DNA of 64,000 bases from UBA3102 sp964413055 (GTDB lineage Bacteria > Bacillota > Desulfotomaculia > Desulfotomaculales > Pelotomaculaceae). The stretch is from contig CAYPRB010000005.1 in NCBI GenBank assembly GCA_964413055.1, positions 62,001 through 126,000 of the forward strand, written 5' to 3'. The notes below the pieces were generated by a model, which worked only from the letters and a program-made list of their open reading frames with translations, had not been told where the DNA came from and did no database searches. Positions 58,269 to 64,000 of this stretch are shown here, one piece after another. The translations under genes were made by a program, and so were the position numbers. The first letter of the stretch is position 1, and the number at the start of each line of letters is the position of its first letter.

Positions 58269-59366
58269 ATGCCAAAAGTCGTTATTTCGGGTTACTACGG
58301 TTTTTATAACAGCGGTGACGAGGCGATTCTGCACGCCATGCTCCCGGCGCTGCGGGAGGCGGTGCCCGGCCTGGAGGCCACGGTGCTTTCCGGGGACCCG
58401 GCCTATACCGCCCGCGAATTCGGGGTGCGTTCCGTCGTCCGGGATAACCCGGTAACGGTGTTCCGGGCCCTGCGGGAAACCGACCTGCTGATCAGCGGCG
58501 GCGGCGGGCTGTTGCAGGATGTCACCAGCCCCAAAAGCATCATCTACTACCTGGGCGTCGTGACCATGGCCCTGCTGCTGAACAAACCGGTGTTTTTTTA
58601 CGCCCAGGGTATCGGGCCCGTGAACACGCGCCTGGGCAGGACGCTGGTGCGCCTGGTGGCCAACCGCGTGGACGCGATTACGGTACGCGACCGCGATTCC
58701 CAGCGCGAGCTTGCCGCGCTGGGGGTGACGCGCCCGCCGGTGCGCGTGACGGCCGACCCGGCCCTGGGGCTGGAGCCGGCCCAGATCGACCGCGTGCGGG
58801 GGAGAGCGGTTCTCTCCGCGCTGGGGCTGGACGGCGGCCGGCCGGTGGCCGGTATCTCGGTGCGGCCCTGGAAGGGACAGGACGGCTACGTGGAAGCGGT
58901 GGCCGGGGCGGCGGACGACCTGGCCCGGGACGGGTGGCAGGTGCTGCTGGTGCCCATGCATTTTCCGGATGACGATGTGACCTGCCGGGCGGTGGCCGCG
59001 CGGATGAAAGCCGGGGCTTTTGTTTTGGGGCGCGGGGCTGATTACCAGGACCTGCTGGCCGTTACCGCCAACCTCGGGCTGGCGGTGGGTATGCGGCTGC
59101 ACTTTCTTATTTTCAGCGCTATTTCGGGCGTGCCCCTGGTGGGGATTCCTTACGATCCCAAGGTAAACCTTTTTTTGCGGGCGGTCGGACTGCCGCCGGG
59201 CTTGAGCGCCGAGGGGCTGAATTACGGCGACCTGTCCGCCGCCATCAGCAGGGTGCTGGCCGACCGGGAAAGGATCAGCGCCGGTATCCGGGAAAAAGTG
59301 GCGCTGCTGCGCGGGGAAGCGAAAAAAAATGCCGTGCTGGCGGCTGAACTTTTTGCGCCGGTTTGA
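58269..59366 (+). CDS. csaB: Polysaccharide pyruvyl transferase CsaB
   Basis: CsaB adds ketal-pyruvate to the secondary cell wall polysaccharide, and SLH domains bind pyruvylated polymer. The 365-residue protein has the N-terminal VVISGYYGFYNSGDEAILHA, the GGGGLLQDVTSPKSIIYYLG motif and a C-terminal helical Rossmann-like half. The presence of SLH proteins in this window gives it a clear client. It follows the TagA-type gene closely. An ECF-type promoter sits in its last codons. Confidence 0.93.
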   Translation: MPKVVISGYYGFYNSGDEAILHAMLPALREAVPGLEATVLSGDPAYTAREFGVRSVVRDNPVTVFRALRETDLLISGGGGLLQDVTSPKSIIYYLGVVTMALLLNKPVFFYAQGIGPVNTRLGRTLVRLVANRVDAITVRDRDSQRELAALGVTRPPVRVTADPALGLEPAQIDRVRGRAVLSALGLDGGRPVAGISVRPWKGQDGYVEAVAGAADDLARDGWQVLLVPMHFPDDDVTCRAVAARMKAGAFVLGRGADYQDLLAVTANLGLAVGMRLHFLIFSAISGVPLVGIPYDPKVNLFLRAVGLPPGLSAEGLNYGDLSAAISRVLADRERISAGIREKVALLRGEAKKNAVLAAELFAPV

Positions 59367-59373
59367 CGTCTAA
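59345..59373 (+). promoter_or_regulatory. ECF-type promoter before the LCP operon
   Basis: TGAACTT (59345-59351) and GTCTAA (59368-59373) are separated by 16 bases. It matches the two sites at 52 kb in both boxes and spacing except for the first base of the -35. It overlaps the csaB stop codon and is about 130 bases before the next gene. Confidence 0.6.
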
Positions 59374-59502
59374 AGGTATAAGCAGATTATTTCCGTCATT
59401 TTAGCGCCGTTATGCTTGTGCGGGGCGGGAATATTTCACCAGGGTTTGCCTGCAGGAATAAAACGGGCGATGTCGAAATACACGCCGGGGAGGAGTAATT
59501 TT

Positions 59503-59910
59503 ATGCCTGTTAAGAAAAAAACTAAAACGCTGTTAATAGCTATTTTTGCCGTGGCACTTTTGTTTTTGGGTTACACGGCCTTTGCCGCCGGGACCAACGG
59601 TGCGCCGGGCGGGAGCGAAGACCCGCTGGTGGCCCGGAGTTACGTGGACTGGAAAGTGGTCGAACTGGAGGCCGGCCAGGTGCTGGAGGGAAAAGCCAGT
59701 GCGGAGTTTATCCTCAGGCGCGGCCAGGCGGAAGTCGTTGACACTTCCGGGGACGGCATTCCCGACCTCACCGCGGGCGTGGACATTTTTGCGGGAGACC
59801 GGGTGCCGCAAAACCATTTGCTGCTTATTCCCAGGGAAGACGGGCGGGGCATTAAAGCGTTGTCCGGCGGCGTCTGGGTTATGTACCGGGGCGCGGCCGG
59901 GGTGTGGTAG
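59503..59910 (+). CDS. Small secreted protein, unknown
   Basis: The 135-residue protein has a signal peptide (KTLLIAIFAVALLFLGYTAF) and a compact mature domain (SYVDWKVVELEAGQVLEGKA; LLLIPREDGRGIKALSGGVW). I do not recognise the family. It lies between csaB and the LCP gene and follows an ECF-type promoter, so an envelope role is likely. ATG 59503 follows GGGAGGAG; the frame is open upstream but lacks a signal there. Confidence 0.78.
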   Translation: MPVKKKTKTLLIAIFAVALLFLGYTAFAAGTNGAPGGSEDPLVARSYVDWKVVELEAGQVLEGKASAEFILRRGQAEVVDTSGDGIPDLTAGVDIFAGDRVPQNHLLLIPREDGRGIKALSGGVWVMYRGAAGVW

Positions 59911-59945
59911 GTGTAGGTGAAGAGGCTGGAGCGAGGTGAATTGTT

Positions 59946-61346
59946 GTGAGGACCAAAAGACGCCGCAAACTGAAGCGCAAAACGCCTTTTATCGTTACCT
60001 GTTTATTGTTGCTGGTGCTGCTGGCCGGCGGCGGCATGCTGGTGAAGAGCGTGTTTTTCCCGGGCGGCTCCGGCGGGGGCGGTGCGTCCGTGTCCGATGC
60101 GGGGGAGGAAGCCGGGCTGGAGGAGCGCTTGAACGTGCTGCTGCTGGGTATAGACGCCCGGAGCGGTGAGACCAGGGCCCGGTCCGATACCATGATCCTG
60201 GCCAGCGTCGACCCGGAAAGCAAGCAGATGTGCCTGCTTTCCATCCCGCGGGATACCGGGGTCAGCATTCCCGGGCACGGCTGGGATAAGATCAACGGCG
60301 CAACCGTTTACGGCGGACCGGAACTTGCCTTGAAAGCGGTTTCCAACCTGCTGGGAACCACGGTTAAATATTACGTGATGACCAACTTCAGCGGATTTAA
60401 GGATGTGGTCGATACCCTCGGCGGGGTTACCCTGAACGTGGAACAAAATATGTACCACTGGGACCCGGAGGACGGGGGTGCCTACGGGATTAACCTGAAA
60501 AAGGGCCTGCAGCGCCTTGACGGGGATGAAGCCCTGCAGTTTGTGCGTTACCGGAAGTACGATATGGCAGACATCGACCGTGTTAAGAACCAGCAAAAGT
60601 TCCTGGCGGCGCTGGCCGGTGAGGTTTTGCAGCCGGGTACCCTTCCCAAGCTGCCCAAGCTGGTGCCGGTAATCAACCGTTATGTGGACACCAACCTGGG
60701 GTTGAGTGATTTGTACACGCTGGCCGCGGCTGCGCGCAACCTGACGGACGGGGATATTGTCACCCAGACTTTGCCCGGGCGGCCGGTAACAGTGAACGGG
60801 CTCAGCTACTGGGGGGTTAACCCGTCGGAAGCCAGGCAGACGCTGGCGCAGCTTTTCAAGGGGGAAGCCTTAACTCAGGTCGTGCTGGCCACCCCCTTAG
60901 ACCTTAGTTACCTCCCCCGGAGCGCGGTGCTCGGGCCGGTGGAGGCGGATGCAGGGCAGGATGAGCTTGATGAGCCGGAAGAACAAGATCCGGATACGGA
61001 AACAGAACCGGGTGAACCGGAACCGGAAACGGAAATGGAACCGGAAGAACCGGAAACGGATGAATCAGAACCGGGAACGGAGCCGGTGGAGAACGAACCC
61101 GGAGCAGAGCCGGACGAACCCGGGACTGAAACCGGGCCGGGAGCAGAATCAGGGGTACCGGAACCGGGTGCGGATGAGGAAGGTTCCAGTGCGGATGAGG
61201 AAGGTTCCAATGACTCAAGCGTATCAGAAACCTCAGACGGAACCCCCGGCGACACAACCGTGATTATAACCCCCGTGGACGATAGCGGTCATGACGGCGA
61301 CGGCGAGACCGGATTCGTTCTCGACAGTACTTTTGAAAATGAATAA
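59946..61346 (+). CDS. LytR-CpsA-Psr (LCP) polymer ligase
   Basis: LCP enzymes transfer lipid-linked wall polymers to peptidoglycan. The 466-residue protein has a basic N-terminus, one membrane helix (about residues 17-37) and the LCP domain with LLLGIDARSGETRARSDTMI, SIPRDTGVSIPG and FVRYRKYDMADIDRVKNQQK. The final 130 residues are a Glu/Pro-rich tail of short repeats (EPETE-like) that probably extends into the wall. GTG 59946 has GAGGTGA. It may attach the CsaB-modified polymer. A REP-like hairpin follows. Confidence 0.92.
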   Translation: MRTKRRRKLKRKTPFIVTCLLLLVLLAGGGMLVKSVFFPGGSGGGGASVSDAGEEAGLEERLNVLLLGIDARSGETRARSDTMILASVDPESKQMCLLSIPRDTGVSIPGHGWDKINGATVYGGPELALKAVSNLLGTTVKYYVMTNFSGFKDVVDTLGGVTLNVEQNMYHWDPEDGGAYGINLKKGLQRLDGDEALQFVRYRKYDMADIDRVKNQQKFLAALAGEVLQPGTLPKLPKLVPVINRYVDTNLGLSDLYTLAAAARNLTDGDIVTQTLPGRPVTVNGLSYWGVNPSEARQTLAQLFKGEALTQVVLATPLDLSYLPRSAVLGPVEADAGQDELDEPEEQDPDTETEPGEPEPETEMEPEEPETDESEPGTEPVENEPGAEPDEPGTETGPGAESGVPEPGADEEGSSADEEGSNDSSVSETSDGTPGDTTVIITPVDDSGHDGDGETGFVLDSTFENE

Positions 61347-61354
61347 GCAAAGAC

Positions 61355-61394
61355 GTGACAGGGGGACGGTTCTTTTGAACCGTCCCCCTGTCAC
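61355..61394. repeat. REP-like palindrome / bidirectional terminator
   Basis: Perfect 18-base arms (61355-61372 and 61377-61394), starting GTGACAGGGGGACGGTTC, surround a TTTT loop. The GGGGACGGTTC motif is a recurring palindromic sequence in Clostridia and Peptococcaceae genomes and is linked to REP transposases. It sits between convergent genes and probably terminates both. Confidence 0.8.
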
Positions 61395-61406
61395 ACTTTG
61401 TCACGC

Positions 61407-61889
61407 TTATTTTATGGTGACGCCGTAAATGATGCCGGAGGAGGTGACCAGGTTGGTCTTGACGGAAATCTCGGCGCCGGTTTTGATTTCCTTGTTGCCG
61501 ATGGTGATGTTGTTGTCGGTGATAATGGCGGGAGCATGCGCGGTGACGATCACGTTGTATTTTTCCGGCACATCCGCCAGCACTATTTTACCGTCCAGGG
61601 TGGGCACGGCTTCTTGATAGGGCAGTACCTCGGTGTTTACAATCGTACCCAGCAAAATGTTGGTATCGACGTCCCGCACCGTCAGACCTTCTTGAAAGCC
61701 TTCCACGGTGGGCTGACGCACTTCCTCGATTAAAACCTTGAATTCAATCTCGCCGTTTTGCGCGGCCAGGCCCCGGTTGACGAAAAAAAGTTTGTATACT
61801 CCCGCCGCCAGCAGGGTCACGACCAGGCAGACTATGATTGCATCGACAAAGTTAAACCCCGTTTTTCTCTTTTCAATTTTATCCGGCAT
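61407..61889 (-). CDS. DUF4330 membrane protein
   Basis: The 160-residue protein has one N-terminal membrane helix (NFVDAIIVCLVVTLLAAGVY) and an extracytoplasmic beta-rich domain (IEFKVLIEEVRQPTVEGFQE; NNITIGNKEIKTGAEISVKT). It matches the DUF4330 pattern; function is unknown. ATG 61889 is 8 bases from AAAGGA; ATG 61898 is too close. It overlaps the end of the ligase gene by 11 bases and is cotranscribed with it. Confidence 0.8.
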   Translation of the reverse strand: MPDKIEKRKTGFNFVDAIIVCLVVTLLAAGVYKLFFVNRGLAAQNGEIEFKVLIEEVRQPTVEGFQEGLTVRDVDTNILLGTIVNTEVLPYQEAVPTLDGKIVLADVPEKYNVIVTAHAPAIITDNNITIGNKEIKTGAEISVKTNLVTSSGIIYGVTIK

Positions 61890-63477
61890 CAAATTCATTC
61901 CTTTCGTGGTCAGGTGATGACTGGTAAAGTTTATGGAGTACCAGCAGAACTGCCGCCAGCAACCAGATTAATACGGCCAGTTTGTAGTACCAGAGGAAGT
62001 AGTCCACCAGCGAGTGTACTAAAAATCCTGCCCCGGCCCCCATGATGCCGGCGTTCAGATTGCGGATGTAAGTACTTCCCGCCGCGCGCAGCTTGATTCC
62101 CAGGCGCAGCAGCACCAGAAACAGCCAGGCGCCGGCCGCCAGGCCAATTATACCAAACTCGCTGATTACCTGTAAATACAGGTTGTGTGCGTGGGGGACC
62201 GCGTTATTGTTGATCATGTGGGGGTAATACACCCGGGCAAATGCGTTGCGGCCCAGCCCTACCCCGGTGAACCAGTGCTCCTTGAGCAGAGCCAGAGTGG
62301 AAAGCCAGGTGTCGAGCCGGTAAGCGATGGAAGAGTCTTTTAAAGAGGTAATGGTGGCAAGCCGTTGCAAAACCGAATCCGGCATCAAAAAGTAGCCGCA
62401 CACGCCGGCCACGGGCAGCGCCTGCAGCAGCCACTTGCTTTTGAACAGGGCAAAAACCGCCAGGGCCGCGGCAAAGGCCAGCCAGCCGCCCCGGGAATAG
62501 GTAAGGACCAGGCAAAGGCTAAAAAGCGCCGCGGCCAGGAGGTAAAACACCTGCCGCCGGCGGTTGGCGGTACCGAACATGCCGCCGAGTGCAAGCGGGG
62601 TCAGCAGGACCAGGTACTGCGCCAGGAGGTTCGGGTTTTCAAAAACCGCGTAAGCGCGGTTTCTTAATTCCGGGTTTTCGGCCACGTCGACCCATTCTTT
62701 TTGCACTCCGGCGACCCCGGCAAAAAATTCGTAGGCGGCGTAACCGGCGGTGAGCATGCCTGCCGTGACCAGGCAAAGGATAAAGCGGTCCAGTTGTTCC
62801 CGCCGGTCGAATATATTGACCATAACCAGCAAATAAATCAGCCCGGTGACGGGAATCAAGAACTCACTGGCGCTGGTTGCAAAAGAAACCGAGGTAACGG
62901 TAGCGTAGAACATTACCAGGAATAAGAGCAGCAGCGGCACCAGCACCGGGGTAAGGTAAAAACGGAAGTGCCGCCGGGTTCCGGTTAAAATTTCCAGCCC
63001 CAGGACGCCCAGGGTCCACAGGGATAACAAGAATACCACCTTGAAGGGCACAAAGGGCAAAATGAGGACCGCCAGATACAACCCGGCTTCCACCCGGTAA
63101 AGTACCGCGCCGGCCGCCAGGACGGCGCCCAGCGCGCCCAGCGCCTGCGGCCAGGGTAACCAGACCAGGGCGGTAAACGCCAGGAGTGCCAGGGCGGACC
63201 AGGTGCCGTAAACGGCTCCCCGGTACAGGCGGCCTGCCGGCCGCGGGGGCAGGCGGAAATGTTTTTCCAGGCCGGAGGCCAGTGACTGCAGCAGCGTGTA
63301 GGTGCGGCTCCGGCGGACCGGCTCCCGTCGCAGCAGTTGTCCGGTAAAGCTTTCCCGGCAGGAGCGCGCCAGGATACGCGTAAATTTGCCCGTCAGGCTG
63401 CGGGCAAAGCCTTGCGACCACGACCCGGTAAGGCGGTCGAGGACGTTTTTTCCGTGGCGAATGATAAAACTATCCAT
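61879..63477 (-). CDS. O-antigen ligase/polymerase family protein
   Basis: The 532-residue protein has a basic, cytoplasmic N-terminal 90 residues and about eleven membrane helices. The Wzy_C/WaaL domain is marked by LTYSRGGWLAFAAALAVFAL and, in the large loop, GVGLGRNAFARVYYP and VPHAHNLYLQVISEFGIIGL. It polymerises or transfers surface polysaccharide. The gene belongs to a minus-strand operon with the glycosyltransferase upstream. The acceptor is unknown. Confidence 0.9.
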   Translation of the reverse strand: MDSFIIRHGKNVLDRLTGSWSQGFARSLTGKFTRILARSCRESFTGQLLRREPVRRSRTYTLLQSLASGLEKHFRLPPRPAGRLYRGAVYGTWSALALLAFTALVWLPWPQALGALGAVLAAGAVLYRVEAGLYLAVLILPFVPFKVVFLLSLWTLGVLGLEILTGTRRHFRFYLTPVLVPLLLLFLVMFYATVTSVSFATSASEFLIPVTGLIYLLVMVNIFDRREQLDRFILCLVTAGMLTAGYAAYEFFAGVAGVQKEWVDVAENPELRNRAYAVFENPNLLAQYLVLLTPLALGGMFGTANRRRQVFYLLAAALFSLCLVLTYSRGGWLAFAAALAVFALFKSKWLLQALPVAGVCGYFLMPDSVLQRLATITSLKDSSIAYRLDTWLSTLALLKEHWFTGVGLGRNAFARVYYPHMINNNAVPHAHNLYLQVISEFGIIGLAAGAWLFLVLLRLGIKLRAAGSTYIRNLNAGIMGAGAGFLVHSLVDYFLWYYKLAVLIWLLAAVLLVLHKLYQSSPDHERNEFDAG

Positions 63478-63569
63478 TTTTTGATCAGACCTTTTTTAAA
63501 ATGCTGATTTGAAAAAAACTAAATAACTTTAAATTTGATTTCGGGCACAGAAGGTTAGGTTTGCTTGGT

Positions 63570-64000
63570 TCACATGGTCAGGCCGCAGTGCGCGGCTAAA
63601 ATTTCCGCAATATCGTTTACCCGCGCCGTCCAGGAGTGTTTTTCCATCATCGCCGCCTGGCGTGCGGCCCGGTCCGGCCCGTGGTCTTTGAGCGCCGCGT
63701 CCGTTGCGGCGGCAAAACCTTCCCGGCTTTCCGGTACATAGACAAAGGCGCGAAAATCTTCCACCGCCGGGAGAGCCGTGGATACCACCGGCTTGCCGGT
63801 GGACAGGTACTCGTAGAGCTTCAGCGGGTCGGAAGCCCGGGAGTGCTCGGCCCCGGTCCTGGGCAGCAGGAGCGCCGAGGCGCAGTGCAGATAGCCGGGC
63901 AGCAGGCCGTAGGGACGGCTCCGCAGCCAGTGGACGTTGGGCCGGTCCAGCAGTTCCCGCCACAGGCCGGCGTCGACCGTGCCCTCGTAACAGTGGCCGA
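63570..64000 (-). CDS. Glycosyltransferase C-terminus (partial)
   Basis: Read on the minus strand from the window end, the frame gives a GT1/GT4-type C-terminal domain: VHWLRSRPYGLLPGYLHCAS, then ASDPLKLYEYLSTGKPVVST, the usual donor-binding E-x7-like segment, and VEDFRAFVYVPESREGFAAA, ending at TGA 63570-63572. Its N-terminus lies outside the window. It precedes the O-antigen ligase gene in the same direction, so it belongs to a surface polysaccharide cluster. Confidence 0.85.
   Translation of the reverse strand, partial: GHCYEGTVDAGLWRELLDRPNVHWLRSRPYGLLPGYLHCASALLLPRTGAEHSRASDPLKLYEYLSTGKPVVSTALPAVEDFRAFVYVPESREGFAAATDAALKDHGPDRAARQAAMMEKHSWTARVNDIAEILAAHCGLTM

Overview
The window is about 64 kb of GC-rich chromosome from an endospore-forming Gram-positive bacterium, most likely a Desulfotomaculum/Pelotomaculum-type member of the Peptococcaceae. 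This is inferred from a true two-cysteine DsrC (dissimilatory sulfite reduction), many sporulation and germination genes (sleB-ypeB, ytrH/ytrI, spo0F, ywmB, spoIID, spoIIID), an S-layer/SLH envelope, and gene order close to the pyrG-spo0F-fba-rho-rpmE-prfA-glyA-atp-spoIID-spoIIID-mbl backbone of Bacillus subtilis. The sequence contains one 100-N scaffold gap (50033-50132).

Layout. 1-3.5 kb: dsrC, then germination genes sleB-ypeB and sporulation membrane genes ytrH-ytrI. 3.5-8.4 kb: a T-box leader, an Lrp-like regulator, an aminotransferase, a relic of a phenylacetate-CoA ligase gene and iorAB, together an aromatic amino acid/aryl-pyruvate pathway. 8.5-29.4 kb: housekeeping genes (argS, pyrG, sppA, spo0F, fba, fsa, rho, a LysM-M23 hydrolase, rpmE, prfA, prmC, tsaC, mntP, ywlE, rpiB, glyA, comEB, mazG-like, wecB). 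29.5-37 kb: a complete F1Fo ATP synthase operon, atpZ-I-B-E-F-H-A-G-D-C. 37-39 kb: ywmB and a spoIID interrupted by one in-frame UGA. 39-44.4 kb: a minus-strand TetR-controlled operon with an HlyD adaptor, an ATPase and two ABC-2 permeases, and a foldback repeat between the permease genes. 44.6-46 kb: spoIIID-mbl. 46.3-50 kb: a giant subtilase-SLH protein cut by the assembly gap. 50.1-54.6 kb: an ECF sigma/anti-sigma pair divergent from a large S-layer-like gene. 54.7-57.3 kb: a TolC-like protein, a MarR regulator and an HlyD-like adaptor. 57.5-64 kb: envelope polysaccharide genes (TagA-type transferase, CsaB pyruvyltransferase, a small secreted protein, an LCP ligase), then minus-strand DUF4330, O-antigen-ligase-like and glycosyltransferase genes.

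How parts work together. The main observation is that three promoters share KGAACTT-N16-GTCTAA with identical spacing. One lies before the ECF sigma operon, one before the S-layer-like gene, and one at the end of csaB before the secreted-protein/LCP genes. This suggests an autoregulated ECF regulon controlling surface-layer protein and the machinery that attaches cell-wall polymers. CsaB would pyruvylate the wall polymer that SLH domains bind, LCP would attach polymers, and the subtilase-SLH protein would be a client. The other leading observation is the spoIID UGA, which sits at a position expected to hold a cysteine and is followed by a hairpin at a distance compatible with a bacterial SECIS. 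A nonsense mutation or sequencing error remains equally possible. No tRNA, rRNA, CRISPR array, prophage or intact insertion sequence was found.
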